Positions 12,701 to 32,347 are shown, numbered from the stretch's first letter. The stretch: DNA of 64,000 nucleotides from Cacajao melanocephalus (GCA_963573385.1 CAUYLG010027018.1:1-64000); one strand, 5' to 3'. Notes: generated by a model from the letters alone, not told the origin. Numbers and translations are program-made.

Positions 12701-14255
12701 AGTTATATATCTGAATCAATATTATAATTCACTGCTAAAGTAACTAAACCAAAGCGGGCATGTAATTTTAACTTCCAAAAGTTCAAATGTCTACTAGAAA
12801 CTGACTGTTCCTATCAAACTTGTCAAAAGGCACAATATTCCAATTATCTGATTCAGTATTTTCAATGAAAAGTTTCATCATATAATTCATGGCTAAATGT
12901 GTTATACAGAATATTTATAGAGAACAAAAGATTCAGATTTATCTTAAGTCTTTTAACTCAGTCAAGATATGGAAATACAAGAACACTAAACACCAAAAAA
13001 ACAAACAAAAAACAAGCTTTTGATCTGTAAATGCTCACAATGAGACAATGAGCTACTGAAAGAAATCTCATTACATCATCTCTGTCAGAAGTAACAGTAG
13101 TAATACTGGCCTTTCCAAAACCACTCTGTCAAGCCTTCACATTTGGCTTAACAATAACATCAAAAGGAAAATTCTCAAATATGACCAAACTCAGCCTAAC
13201 AACATATTTAAGTGTGCACGATTAAACTTTACAGCTCTTACTTTCCTATGAATACAAGAAAACTTTCAAAAAATTCATAAAATGTTCTCATGAATAGCTA
13301 AACATTTAAAACATAACTATATCTGAACTCCATAACTTGCACCTTACCTAAGGCAAAAAAAGGGGAAGGATGTGTTTTTTACAGCATCTTCACATTGTCT
13401 TCAATGCAAGGATTTACCCACTTTGGTGAACAAATTACAAGAATGTTTCATCAAGCTCTTTCTTGACAATTTCTGTATCTATTTAACCATATAATGTTTC
13501 AGCTCTATAAAAAGCAAGGATCCCTGGATTGCCACCCTGCGTACCCTTCACACACCTGACTTGGGTAACAGAGTTCTGTGATTATACTCAATCAGAAAAC
13601 CTGTGTTGATGTTTTTCCACTTATAAACACATCAACACTTCTAGTTTTCCAGATGCCAATGTTACAGTATAATGAAGTATCTGTAAAGTACCTACCACTC
13701 CTGAGAAGAAAATCACTATATAAATAAATACAAGGTATTATTAAGTTGAAGTAAAACCAAAATCAACAAATTACATTATGGTCTGACTTAGTTTATAGTA
13801 ACAGAGTTCATTATTCAGATGCCATATTCGAACTCTCGCTCACCCTTAAAAAAAGCAAATTATCATCAAACTTACACAGTTTTATCAAATACTCGAAATA
13901 TTCCATACACTTCAAACAAAATAAGGTACTCATATCATGAACTGTCTCGGAAAGAGTTCTCCATTCTTACCACAATAAGAAAGTGACCTGTGGCTCTTTC
14001 TGTGTCACTGAGACAACAGGAATATTATAATTAACCAGAGTGAAGTGGAAAGAACAAAGTAGAATCTCTGCCAGTCCTGTTTTCCAGGCCTTGATTCCCC
14101 TGACCTATAAAATGTGGTTCTCTCTCACCATTTTCCAGCTATAAAACTGTGAAAGAACTGAAAACAACTTTTAAATTCTGCAAAAATAAAAACCATTCTT
14201 AGCAACCACACCATTAACAGCTCAGAAAACGACAGTGTCACTCTAAATATATGCA
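9726..14255. other. Unique AT-rich intronic sequence with MIR-like relics
   Basis: No gene recognised. MIR-like cores occur near 11540-11630 (CTCAGTTTTCTCATCAGC) and 11690-11800 (GAACAATGCCTGGCACAAC). A 122-codon open frame at 12208-12576 shows no domain, no splice context and no strong start, and is probably chance. Confidence 0.5.
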
Positions 14256-14545
14256 TAGGCCAGGTGCAATGGCTCACACCCATAGTACCAGCACTTTGGG
14301 AAGTCAGAGCAGGAGGACTGCTTAAGGCCAGGAGTTCTAGAGAAGCCTGGGCAACACAGCAAGACTGTCTCTACAAAAAAAAATTTGTAATTCCCTGGAT
14401 GCTGTGGAGCACGCCTACAGTCCCAGCTGTGCAGGAGGCTGAGGCAGGAGGATCATTAAGCCCAGGAGTCCGAAGCTGCAGTGAGCTATGACCTGGGCAA
14501 CATAGTAAGGCCCTACCTCAATAATAATAGAAAATAAAAATAAAT
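14256..14545 (+). repeat. Alu (J-like)
   Basis: Diverged dimeric Alu with GGCCAGGTGCAATGGCTCAC at the start and an A/T-rich tail. The right arm is internally shortened (GAGCTATGACCTGGGCAAC). Confidence 0.92.
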
Positions 14546-14689
14546 GTAAGCATAATTTTTGTGAAGGATAGTAGGGAAATTCTGCAAAATATTTTACACC
14601 ATTAATATAGTTTCAGTCTCTTTAGAAACAACAACAAAAAAGCACCACTGTTTGATAAATAGTGGGGAAGTAGAAAAGAACTGGCTGCA

Positions 14690-15520
14690 ATTGGCATGAA
14701 GTGCAGTCACATCCAAAAGGAGTGGAATCACCAGCATGGAAAACGGCAGAGTAGAAAGCTCCAGGGATTAGTCCTTCCACCAAAACCATTAAGCTGAAAA
14801 ATACAACAGAATCAACTATTCTGAGCTTTGGAACCTAATCGGACATTAAATTAAACACCCAGGGCAGTGGTTGATGAAGGGAGAAGAAAGTAGAGCATGC
14901 AAACCAGCTATCATCCCCTACTTCTCAGCACCCCTCCACCCCACCAGAGATGGGCACAGGACCATCTCCTAGAGCAGCTTCTTGGTACCAGGGCTGGTAG
15001 CGGGAATCTTGCCCTCCAACAATTTGGGGATTGTGCATTTTGCTCAGTCTGGCAGTAGCCTGGGGGAACAGCACAGATGCTTGCCTTTGTTTCCATCCCC
15101 TTAAGCTGCAACCTTTCTTCATTTTTCCCTTTACTGGGGGGATGGGGATCCAGATATTTAAGTAAATCTCTACCAAATCACAGCTGTCCAGAGACAGTAA
15201 GACGGAAACTTGAGTGACCACACACAACAAGGAATACAGACTTTGCAAAACTGGTTTAGAAAAGTCATTATACAAATGGATGACTGCAGGCCTCAAAAAA
15301 GCAATCACTGAGGAGGTGGAGAATCTGATTTTCAGAGTCACCACATTACAACACTCAAACGGTTCACTTCTCACAAAAAAACCACAAAACATGCCAAGAA
15401 AAAAAAAGAGGAAAATATGGTATATTTGCAGGAAAAAAGAATCCGACAGAAACTATCCCTGAGGAATTCCAGACATTGGGAATTACTAGTCAAAGTTATT
15501 AAATCAATCGTATCAAGGGT
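14690..15520 (+). mobile_element. Old L1 (L1M-type) 5' UTR/ORF1-start fragment
   Basis: GGAAAACGGCAGAGTAGAAAG and GCTGAAAAATACAACAGAATC near the start, then GAATCCGACAGAAACTATCC, GAGGAATTCCAGACATTGG and GAATTACTAGTCAAAG, match the 5' UTR to ORF1 region of old L1M elements. The frame is broken. A 155-codon antisense open frame at 14925-15392 lies within it and is not a gene. Confidence 0.6.
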
Positions 15521-18848
<3,328 letters not shown>

Positions 18849-19228
18849 TTGTTAATCACACTTTATGATTGAAATGTGTGACTGCCCTATAAATGAAAAA
18901 GACAAAAGAAGCTCTCTCTATAGGGTTACTAACAACTCATAAAACAGAACTTGGAGAAAGGTAACATACAAGAAAGTGCTCTGATCAAAAGCAATTCCAT
19001 TTCTAAAATTTCCCTATCACATTTGGCTTGCCATATAAGATCATTCTCTATTATATTCTGAAAAAGAAACACAGAAAAAGGGGAAAATAACAGCAACTGA
19101 GAGGGTGGAAAAATAAAATTTCAATGAGTTTCAAGCGAGAAAGCATACTTCAGCATGCCCACATATAAGGTAAGCTTTCTCCCAAATCTGTCAGAAAACA
19201 GAGTTACTTTCTTATCAGGTCCCCTAAA

Positions 19229-19662
19229 GTCTTCCATATTACAAAATATACGTTCTCAATTACTTCATTTTGAGCAACAAAGGTTGTCCAAAGAAGCCTC
19301 ATGAGCCTAAAACAACCTCAAATAAACAATAATTCTGGGTGCCATTAAAGAACTTGAACACTTTTTAAATTATGCCTAGAGATACGATGTCATGATTGTA
19401 CAAGATAGATGTCATAATAAAGAAGCCATCTTCAATCAGTTTTATAAAAAGACTAGGTCAGTAATTAATGATCTATTAAGTGGGGATACTGGCAAACAAA
19501 AAAACAATTGTTAATATTATAGAAATGGAAATGCTAATCCCAAGCCACAGTACTCACTGACTGACACCATCAAAAATGAATTTAAAAGTGCTGTAAACAG
19601 ATGTACACTTAAATGAAAGTAGACATGTTCTAACAAACTATGCTAGATTTCACAAAAAATAA
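19229..19662 (+). repeat. Local direct duplication, copy 1 (partner 22118-22545)
   Basis: It shares about 430 bp with 22118-22545 in the same orientation, roughly 85% identical by eye. Shared blocks include CCTCATGAGCCTAAAACAAC, GTGCTGTAAACAGATGTACA and GACATGTTCTAACAAACTA. It matches no common repeat I recognise and has no open frame. Confidence 0.9.
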
Positions 19663-19726
19663 CTAAATATTTCACAGATGCTGAAAATACCTATGAACAG
19701 TTAAAATAAAATTGCATCATAAAACG

Positions 19727-20016
19727 AGGCCAGGTGCTGTGGCTCGTCTGTAAACCCAGCACTTTGGGAGGACGGGGTGGGCAAATTTCTTGAGACCAGC
19801 AGTTTGAGACCAGCCTGGGCAATATGGTGAAACCCTGTCTCTACTTAAAAAAATACAAAAATTAGCTGGCACAGTGGCGTCCACCTGTAGTCCCAGCTAC
19901 TCAGGAGGCTGAGGTGGAAAGATCAATCACTTGAAACACTGAAGGCGGAGGTTTCAGTGAGCCATGACCACAAAACCTGGGCAATAGAGCAAGACCTTGT
20001 CTCAGATAAATAAATA
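19727..20016 (+). repeat. Alu
   Basis: Full-length diverged dimer, ending in a TAAATAAATA tail. Confidence 0.93.
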
Positions 20017-20160
20017 ATCATAAAATGAATGAAAACATTTAAAATTTATTTTGTTTGATCTCAAATCTCTATAATATTTATAAATTTTTAAGTAAACTTT
20101 TAATTACATCTAAATCCCTAAACATTTATATACTCAAACATTTAAATATTGGTGAATGGA

Positions 20161-20763
<603 letters not shown>

Positions 20764-21240
20764 TGTTGGTCTAAGGAATATATAAATTCAAATCTGCTAT
20801 TTTACATATGGGTATATAACTACGTATAAACACTGACAGAAGCTAGCTAGGGAGGGGAAAAGGTAGCAATGAAGGAAGACATGCTTTTCTTTACTTCCCA
20901 AGTTGAATTTTAAAATATCCCATCCCAAAGCCTATGAATTTTGTTTTAACAGGGCTCATTTTATACAGAATTCAGGCAGCATCATGAGTTCTTCTACAGG
21001 ATTCTCAAATGATTCTTGCCCTGAGATCGAAGTATTTTAAAACAGACCCTAATTTTCTGTCACACCGCTGAGAGTGGGAGTTAGGTGATCACAACAAAGT
21101 AAACCGCTGTCCATGTTCTGTTTAACCCACTGCCTTCCTTTCAAAAAAAAAAAAACACAACTGTTAGAAAAGCACCAAAACTTCAAGGCTCCTAAGTCCA
21201 AGTCCATAACCAGAAGAAAGCAAACCTTGATAAAGACCCT

Positions 21241-21551
<311 letters not shown>

Positions 21552-22117
21552 GCCCTTTAGGTAATTCAAAAAAGTGAAATTCTTCTTCAATGGAGAGAAC
21601 AGATAGATAATTTATCCTAGGTTAGTTTGTAGACTCCATTCACACGCAGAGAAGGCAGACTTTTCTAAGTGTATACTTATGTATAGTTTTCCAAATATGG
21701 CACCACTAGGCTAAAACTTGAAATATGCATTATATGGTCCACATGCTCAGGGAGCATTCAGTATAAAAAAAGGAGAACCTAGATCAAACATATTAAAAGG
21801 GTAAATATACAATATTTAATAAAATGATATCTGGAATTTGCCCCTAAAGAATCTGGGAAGGTTTAAGTTGGGGGGAACAAAAAAGACACAACATTGGTCA
21901 AGAGATGTTTTTTGCTTTAACCTGAAGCACAATAGGTAGTTGGAGGTACGCAATACTATTTTGTCTACTTCAATATACACATAGGTTTTTCTGTAACAAA
22001 AAACACTAGATACGGTTAAAGCAAAATACATGATTAACTGCCAAATAAGTGACAAAGATAACTATTGCATTTGTTCAGAAAGAGACACCTCTTCTCGTTA
22101 GGTGACGTGTGCCGGTA

Positions 22118-22545
22118 GTCTTCCGTATTACAAAATGTGCTCCCTCAATTACTTCATTTTGAACAAAGGTTTGTCCAAGAAAGCCTCATGAGCCTAAAAC
22201 AACCTCAAGTAAACAATAATTTTAGGTATCATTAAAGAAGAACTTAAACACTTTATTAATTATGCTTAAGATATGATGTCACAACTGTACACAGGTGTCA
22301 TAATAAATAAGCCATCCTCAATCTGTTTTATAAAAAGACTAAGTTAGTTATCAATGATCTATTAAGTGGCGACCTTAGCAAACAACAAAATCAACTGTCG
22401 ATATTACAGAAATGGAAATGCTATCCCAAGCCACAGCACTCACTTGCTCACCATCAGAAATGAATTTAAAAGTGCTGTAAACAGATGTACACTTAAATCA
22501 AAGCAGACATGTTCTAACAAACTACGCTAGATTTCACAAAAACAA
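22118..22545 (+). repeat. Local direct duplication, copy 2 (partner 19229-19662)
   Basis: Second copy of the block at 19229-19662, with small indels and substitutions throughout. It ends about 30 bp before the LTR-like element that follows. Confidence 0.9.
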
Positions 22546-22574
22546 TCACAAGTAGGATACCATACTGATTAAAC

Positions 22575-23180
22575 CTCAGTCAGAGACTTCTCACTGATAA
22601 GCAATTGTGAATGCCGTCCTGTGGTAAAAGTGTTCCCCCTGATCTCATGGATACTAGGCCTTCTAGTATCCATGCCTTTGTATAATTCCCTCCCCTGGAA
22701 TATGGCCAGGACCTGTGAATTGCTTCTAACCAGTAGAAAATGACGAAGGAAATGGGATGTCACTTCTGTGACTATGTGACATTATACAAGACTCCATGCT
22801 GCTAGCAGACTTGCTCCCTGACTCCCTCATTGGCTTGGAAGGAGCAAGCTGCCATGCAGAGAGGGCTTATGCAGAGGGCCACATGACAAGGAACTTAGGC
22901 AGCCTCTCAGCACCAAGGGCAGCTGCCAATCGGCAGCCAGAAAAAGCCCACAGCGCTCACTTAGTCTTAACAGCTGCAAGAAAGCATTCAGCCAGCAACC
23001 TAAGTGAGCTTGAAAGCAGCTCTATTGCCAGTTGCAACTGCAGATGTGACCTGAGCCCTGGCCAACACACTGATTACAGCCTTGCAGAGGGCACGGCTTA
23101 TCTACAACAGAAACTGTTAACGTGTTCGCTTAAGCTGCTATGTTGTGATCATTTGTTACCCAGCACAGAAGAGTAATACA
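22575..23180 (+). mobile_element. LTR-like element (ERVL/MaLR type), probable
   Basis: Phrases such as CAGGACCTGTGAATTGCTTC, GGGATGTCACTTCTGTGAC, GCCACATGACAAGGAACTTA and an end with CATTTGTTACCCAGCA ... GTAATACA match mammalian ERVL-related LTRs. The subfamily is not assigned. Open frames within it are incidental. Confidence 0.65.
22646..22674. repeat. Perfect 12-bp hairpin
   Basis: CATGGATACTAG (22646-22657), a 5-base loop GCCTT, then the exact reverse complement CTAGTATCCATG (22663-22674). It lies in the LTR-like element. No run of T follows, so it is not a simple terminator. Confidence 0.95.
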
Positions 23181-24237
23181 ACCAATCATTTAACTATAAA
23201 CTTTTGCTCCTATGTGGCAAAAATACTCCCAAAGCCTCAGGGAGCTGAGAGGCCAATGAGGCTGACAAATCCAGTTTCTCAGAAAGAAACATGTAATAGG
23301 GACTTATGAACAGAAGCAATGTCTTGGGCAGCTGAGAGATGGTGGATCCCCTGTGTCACCCTCCAGAAAACACCCTTTATAGATAGAGCAAGCTTTTAGG
23401 GCAAACACGTGTGCAGCTTAACATGCCTCAGTCTTCCTTAGGAAACTTGTGACCACTGGAGAGGTTAGATAAGCACCTCCATGAGGCATTATCAATGCTA
23501 CAGGCATTTGCTTTTAACCTTGCTGCGGGAAAGCCTTGGTATGCAGGAGTCAAACACTGGACATTATGACTGGTTTCACTTCAAGATGGTGTCACTTTTG
23601 TCATGCAACAGGCTGTTTTCCTACAATTACTCTCATATTTTCAGTTTGAAAATTCCACATTTGCTATGTTTTGGGTAGTGTTTGCCTTTTTAGTTATTCT
23701 GCTATTACTCCCTTCCAGTTTAAGGAAATATGAATTCTAGGATGCAACAGAAAAACTCATATTCACCCTATAACAGAATGGCCAGACGTACCAGTTTGCC
23801 AGAAACAGTTTGTTTCCGCTGTCATGGCATAATTAATAGTACGCCTTTCCACTCCCAAAGTGTCCCAGTTTAGACGGTAAGGTATATGATCATTCAGCCT
23901 TATAATCGCATCCTATATATTAAGCAGTATCTTTCCAAGGAAGATTCTTATTCTTTTCAGTTTGTTACTATTGCATCCATTTCTAATATCAGTAACATTT
24001 TGTTGGACTTTTCCCAGATTTGTGATTTGAGAAACCGGTTCAACATACAGATCAAGATACAGTACCTAAGATGCAGACACACTTAACAGAGCTTTCTATG
24101 TATCAGTTCATATTTTACCCTTCATCTGAGTAATTAATTTATATAATGCTGATATACCCTATGTTCTTACAATTGTAATTTTCCTACAGTTTATGCTACA
24201 TACTAGCATAAAATTGTTTTTTAAAATACTCATTCTT
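23181..24237. other. Unique intronic sequence
   Basis: No gene, RNA or clear repeat recognised. Confidence 0.5.
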
Positions 24238-24530
24238 GGCCAGGTGTGGTGGCTCATGCCTATAATCCTAGCATTTTGGGAGGCCAAGGCGGGAGGATCA
24301 CCTGAAGTCAGGAGTTTGAGACTAGCCTGGGCAACATGGTGAAACCCTGTCTCTACTAAAAATACAAAAATTAGCTGGGCGTGGTGGCATGCACCTGTGG
24401 TCCCAGCTAGTCTGGTGGCTGAGACAAGAGAATCACTTGAACCAGAATCACTTAAGCCAAGATCACACCACTATACTCCGACCTAGGAGACAGAGCGAGA
24501 CACATCACCCAAAAATAAAAATAAAATAAA
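24238..24530 (+). repeat. Alu
   Basis: Dimeric Alu, start GGCCAGGTGTGGTGGCTCAT. The right arm has lost part of its GGAGGTTGCAGTGAG segment. Confidence 0.93.
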
Positions 24531-25335
24531 GCAAAACAGTCACTCTTGTATAAACTGACAATGAAAACAGAGCTCTCCTACAGCAATTTCATACATGCAA
24601 GTCCCACCCTAAATTCTTTCATATATAAATAAATGCAGGTGAAGTCACATACAAGTGTGAACATGTACTTACCTAGACTGATTCACATATTTATTTTTAA
24701 AACATTTTCTTATATGGTTTATATGGAACTATGTTAAGGACTGGTGATACAAAGTTATGACTCATCCTTACATAAAAGGAAACAGAGGTTCTGCCTTGTT
24801 CACAGACCATAAACAAGTGAGAGTTAAAAAAAGGTTCTAACATACTTGTCTCTCAAAAAGGTTCTACTGATTACCCTCTAAGAGAGTAAAATACGAATTA
24901 AAACTATACTCCCTACCTGCAAAATACATTACTACTGTACTTACATTAAAAATCACACTATGCAATATAAAAAGCTATTTACAAAGCCCATTTCAAGTTT
25001 CTTATCTAATGCAATTCTAATCCCCAAAATAGTTATTTTTAAAGGACACGTTTTGAATAGGGCACAATAAACAAAAAGTTGTAAAAGTCATGCAATGTCC
25101 CCTGAGAGCATAGATGTTGTGTAATGACTGGGAGGGACCAAATGGTGGTTTCCAAAGTGCTGACGATGTTCTAATTTTTAATATTGGACCTAGTTGCATA
25201 GGTGCAGTTTGTCTGAATGCTCACTGAAGTTTACACTGATGTGAAATTTTCATTTTCAATTCAGCACAGTTATGAAAAGACATAGTCAAAACTTTTAGAA
25301 TATGAAATCTTAAATCTGTATCAATAAGGAATATT
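24531..25335. other. Unique intronic sequence
   Basis: AT-rich, nothing recognised. Confidence 0.5.
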
Positions 25336-25396
25336 GATCTGCCCGACTCGGTTTCTCAAAGTGCCAGGATTACAGGCATGAGCCACCGTGCCCAGC
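25336..25396 (-). repeat. Short Alu 5'-end fragment
   Basis: About 60 bases matching the minus-strand Alu head, ending CAGGCATGAGCCACCGTGCCCAGC. Confidence 0.85.
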
Positions 25397-25492
25397 TGTG
25401 AAGTCACCTTTTAAAACATTTCCTTGCTATGTCCACTAAGAGGGACTTATGATTAAAAACCATGACACCTCACTAGTAATGAGCACATCTAA

Positions 25493-25805
<313 letters not shown>

Positions 25806-26127
25806 ATCTTGGTTTCTAAATGCCATTCTCCACTAAAAGAAAGACACTTTAGATTGTAAGGCTGAAGAAAGGAAGATACAAGATGATTCTATCTTATACC
25901 AAGAAGTTAGAAAGTGCTCAAAGAATGATAAAAATGTGACAAATGAACACAGGAGCCAGCCTGAAGCTACTGGTTCCATCAGGAACAATTTCGGCATCAA
26001 AATCAATAATAATGATAATCAATCACACGAACACAGTAAAAGTTCATGCTGCTATAAAAAAGGAAATCCCTTTCTTGCTGTAGAATGCCAACTAAAACAC
26101 AGAGGAGGAATGACAGTCCTACTACTA

Positions 26128-26222
26128 GTACAGGTTAAGCATCTCTAATTTGAGTGCAAACATAACACCACAACTGGAAAATTCCACACCTGACCTCGGC
26201 TGATGAGTTGAAGTCAAAACAC
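26128..26222. mobile_element. Possible Tigger-like terminal fragment
   Basis: CAGGTTAAGCATCTCTAATTTG resembles the terminal repeat of the DNA-transposon family seen better preserved at 63177-63412. Weak and short. Confidence 0.35.
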
Positions 26223-26231
26223 AATGACAGA

Positions 26232-27355
<1,124 letters not shown>

Positions 27356-27359
27356 AGAG

Positions 27360-27656
<297 letters not shown>

Positions 27657-27661
27657 GTGTC

Positions 27662-27991
27662 AGCCAAGTGTGGTGGTTTACTACACCTGTAACCCCAGTG
27701 CTTTGGGAAACCAAGGTGGAGGCATCACTTGAGCACAGTTTGAGACCACCTGGGCAACACAGTGAGACCCCCTGCCTCTACAAAAAAAAATCAAATATTA
27801 GCCAGGCATGGTGGTGCATACCTGTAATCCTAGCTACTCAAGAGGCTGAGGCAGGATGATCGCTTGAGCCCAGGAAGTCAAGGCTGCAGTGAGCTATTAA
27901 TATTATCACACTACTGCACTCACCACTGCACTCCACCCTGGGCAACAAAGCAAAACTCTGTCTCTTTAAAAAAAAAAAAAAAAAAAAAAAA
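27662..27991 (+). repeat. Alu (J-like)
   Basis: It begins 5 bp after the previous Alu tail, same orientation. It has an extra CACTGCACTCAC repeat in the right arm and a long A-tail. Confidence 0.93.
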
Positions 27992-28228
27992 GAGCAGGTG
28001 AGTCACAGAGACAAAAAAAAAAAACAAAACTTGAGACTGCTATATATTAAGAGACTAAAGACTGAGTATGAGAAACGTAAATACATTTAGCAAAGTAAAT
28101 AAATTACATTTTTTAAAAAAGAGACTAAAGAGACATAACCAAATGCAAAGCATGAACCTAGATGGAATGACGGTGGTTTGAAAAAATAAAACAGAAGACT
28201 TTTTTTTTAAGGCTTTAAGAAATGGGAA

Positions 28229-28662
<434 letters not shown>

Positions 28663-29151
28663 CTATTTTTTTAAAAGAACTCGGGGAATTGGAATATGGC
28701 CTGAATATTAGATGACATTAATAAATTACCATTACTTTTCCTGAGAAGACAATGGAGTTATATGTACAAGTATGCCCTTATTTTTTCAATGATGCATCTA
28801 AGCACTGACTATTCATTCCTTTGTATTTAATACTCTCATCAAATATGCCTATGTCTTTTCACTTAAAGGTTAAAATGTTTCGTTAGAACCTAAATGAAGG
28901 AAGAGATAAGTATAATTCAAGGGTATAAAGAAAAGATCCTCGGTCACCTGAGGGGAGAAGTCCCTGACATCGAGTGGCACTGCCACTGTGCTGCTCAGAG
29001 CTCTCCCCATGTCTTTCCCTTCCCCCTTCTATTCACTCAAGATCTGCCCTAAATTTTGACTGGGAATTATCACCTCAGTAAGAAGGTAATGTGTGGATAA
29101 CTCAGGAGAGGTAAGATGTCATTAAAGTAGGATGGCTATAGAGAGACTCTG

Positions 29152-29450
29152 GGCCAGGTACAGTGGCTCATGCCTGGAATCCCTGCACTTTGGGAGACTC
29201 AGGTGGGCAGATCATCTGAGGTTAGGAGTTCGAGACCAGCCTGGCCAACATGGTGAAACCCCACCTCTACTAAAAATACAAAAATTAACCAGGCATGGCG
29301 GTGGGTGCCTATAATCCCAAGCTACTTGGGAAGCTGAGAAGGAGAATGGTTTGAACCCAGGAGGTGGAGGTTGCAGTGAGCCAATATTGCAACACTGCAC
29401 TCTGTCCAGCCTAGGTGATAAGAGCAGAACTCTGTCTCAAAAAAAAAAAA
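29152..29450 (+). repeat. Alu
   Basis: Full-length dimer. The 12-bp duplication GAGAGACTCTGG lies at 29141-29152 and 29465-29476. A short (GA)n has grown at 29451-29470 next to the tail. Confidence 0.95.
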
Positions 29451-29476
29451 GAGAGAGGGAGAGAGAGAGACTCTGG

Positions 29477-29700
29477 ATCCAGACCACAGTGATTCAAATC
29501 CTAGCTCTATCAGCTTCATCACCATATGACCTTGGGAAAATTTCTTAAATTATTTGTGCCTCGGTTTTCTTATCCATAAAAGGTAACAGTTCCAACCTTG
29601 TAGAGTTGTGGAGATTAAGTGAGTTAGTATGTGTAACGAGCTTAGAACAATGTCAAGCACAATCTAAGTACTACTCCATTACTGGCAGATATTAAATTCA
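29477..29700 (+). repeat. MIR relic
   Basis: CAAATCCTAGCTCTATCAGC, ATGACCTTGGGAAAATTTCT, CCTCGGTTTTCTTATCC and GAGATTAAGTGAGTTAGTAT follow the MIR consensus in order, over nearly its full length. Confidence 0.8.
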
Positions 29701-30776
29701 GCCTGTTCTACAGGAGAAATAAACTCAAAGACATTAAGGAGATTTGCCCACAGCAATAACTAGTACGCAGCAGAGGGAACCTGAACACAAGTCTTAAGCT
29801 CTGTATCAACTGTAGACCTCCCACTCTTCACTGCACCGCCTCCTTTCCTTCCAAATGGCAGGTCTCCTCAACTACAGAAGTATAAGGCATTTCCCAGTGA
29901 GTTTCCTTCTTGAAGAATGACAGGCGGCAAAAAAACCCCATGAAATTCTGGACCAAGTTTTTCTCCATGTGGCAATAGTAGCCCCTAAGAATCAATGTTT
30001 CCCCACAATGCTGAACTGTAGTAACAACAGTGCTAAAACACACCTTACCCATTTGGCCAAGAAATATGGTTTCCATGGGACATGAATAAGCTTCCAACAA
30101 CTGACTTTAAAAAATCATCTTCGGAAATCTATCAGTTAGGCTTCCTGCATAACGATTTTCTTCCAATGCCTGTTATTCCAGTTTAGCAGCTTTTCATTTA
30201 GAAAGACGTTTAATAATAACCTAAACCCAAACTAGCTCCCACATTAACTTCAATCTAAATTACTATGCTGAAGGAGTTCGTTTAGAATCTGCTCATCACT
30301 GTGAAATGTCATGATCTCAGATTTAGTTCCCCTGCAATACTCATTTGTCACTTCTGTAAAGGTCTAGTTGTCCTAAAGTCCCTTCTTTATCAACAAAAGT
30401 CTGCAATTCTATAACACAACATTTTATTATCAATAGAGAAAATTAGAAACAATGAAAAGAAATGTGTCTTGGTCCCCAAAAGGTTACAAAATGGAAGAAA
30501 AGCAAAAACAGTCTGAGTACTAGTCTTCATAATTAATTATCTACAGAACAATGTTAAGACAATATTTAATGATCCAGATTTTTTTTTAACAATCATGTTT
30601 GCCATAAACAAACTGGGAACACACTCACAACAATAGCAGTTACAAGTAATTATTAATGGGTTATAGGTGACTTTCAGTTTCTTCTTGACACCTTTTTACA
30701 CATCACATTACATATTGATTATACTTAACTTCTTTTATAAAACAATAAAATTTCTTTAAAATTGCCTATAGAACTA
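29701..30776. other. Unique intronic sequence
   Basis: No gene or named repeat recognised. Confidence 0.5.
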
Positions 30777-31069
30777 GGCTGGGCATGGTGGCTCACGCCT
30801 GTAATCCCAGCACTTTGGGAGGACGAGGCTGGTGCATCACTTGAGGCCAGGAGTTCAAGACCAGCCTGGCCAACATGGTGAAACCCTGTCTTTACTAAAA
30901 ATTCAAAAACTAGCTGGGCGTGGTGGTGGGTGCCTACAGTCCTAGCTACTCAAGAGGCTGAGGCAAGAGAATCACTTGAACCCATGAGGCGGAGGCTGCA
31001 GTAAGCCAAGATCACACCACTGCGCTACAGTCTGGGCAACAGAGCCAGACTCTGTCTCAAATAATAAAA
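30777..31069 (+). repeat. Alu
   Basis: Full-length dimer with start GGCTGGGCATGGTGGCTCACG. Short A/T tail. Confidence 0.95.
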
Positions 31070-31344
31070 GTACCTATGTAATACTGCACAGGCTTAAAGG
31101 CTAGGGGTGTAAGGCAGAGAGGGGAGTAAGCAGTTATGGAGAGGATAGAATCAAGCAATTAACTATACCCACTTCTAGGAAATGTTAGCCATTATAAGAT
31201 TAATGCAAAATTAACTGTCAGTTCCACCACAGTTTAGAGTTAGTTAAAAAGAACCAATTGCTACTCCCCTTGAAAAAGTATGATTCCCTGATTCTCTATC
31301 TTGTTTCAGAAGAGACTTAAGATGGCAATATTCCTTTAAGTTAT

Positions 31345-31800
31345 CCGTTACGGACTGAACTATGCACACCCTGCTCTAAAAAAAGATAAATTGAAGTCCT
31401 AATCCTCAGTACTTCATAATGTTACCTTATTTAGAAATAGAGTCTTTACAAAGGTAATCAAGTTAAAATGAGGTCATGAAGGTAGGCCCTAATACAGTAT
31501 GACTGGCAGCCTATTAATAATATTACAAAAAGGGGAAATTTGGACACAGATACACAGGGAAGACGTGAATATACACAGGGAAAAGAGGGCCATCTATAAG
31601 CCAAGGAATGCCTGAGGCTACAGGAAGCAATGAGAGAGGCCTGGCGCAGATCCTTCTCCAGCACCTTCAGAAAGGGCATGATCCTGGTGAGACACTGATT
31701 TTGGCCTTCTGGAAACCAGAATTGGAAGATAATTAATTTCTGCTGTTTAAGCCATTCAGTTTACAGTACCTGTTAGGAAAGCCGTAGGAAACGGATACAC
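31345..31800 (+). mobile_element. MLT1-type LTR (MaLR)
   Basis: Order of MLT1 phrases: ACGGACTGAACTATGCACAC, TGAAGTCCTAATCCTCAGTA, ATTTAGAAATAGAGTCTTTAC, AATGAGGTCATGAAGGTAGG, then AATTTCTGCTGTTTAAGCC and a GGAAACGGATACAC end. Solo LTR with no internal region. Confidence 0.85.
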
Positions 31801-32318
31801 CATCGTATAAATTCCACACAGCCTGACACCCTCAGAGCCACAACCTTTAAAGAGCTAGCACTGCAGAATTTTACATATAGACTAATACCTAACCTAAGCA
31901 ACACACAACTCATGAAAGAAATGCGTATCACCATTTTATTTTAGTTTGCTTCCAATTTGATTACAAATGTCTTACATGAGAATGTTTGTAATATTTAACT
32001 ATAGTAATAATCAGCTGAGACATAACAATTCTGAATCTACACATTCTAGCTTACAAAGTCGATACACTATAACTGAAGTGTTCAATTTTTAAAAGAATAA
32101 TTGAAAAATACAGGCATTTAGCATAAACTATAATTTAAGAATATATGTCATAAAAAAAGAAAAAAGTATAAACACTAACACGTAAAACATCAACAAAATA
32201 GTCACATGATAAAAATGCTGAAAGTCAAAGACAAAAAGACGCAGCAAGAAAAGAGGATGCATCACTTATAAGGGAAACTCCAGTAAGACAAAAGGCTGAC
32301 TTCTAAGCAGAATCTATA
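31801..32318. other. Unique intronic sequence
   Basis: AT-rich, nothing recognised. Confidence 0.5.
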
Positions 32319-32347
32319 ATTGCTGGGATTATAGGCATGAGTCAGTG
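32319..32347 (-). repeat. Tiny Alu fragment
   Basis: TGCTGGGATTATAGGCATGAG is the start of an Alu read on the minus strand. Too short for more. Confidence 0.6.

Noticed and set aside
14925..15392. 155-codon minus-strand frame
   Set aside because: Antisense to an old L1 5' region. No protein family resemblance.
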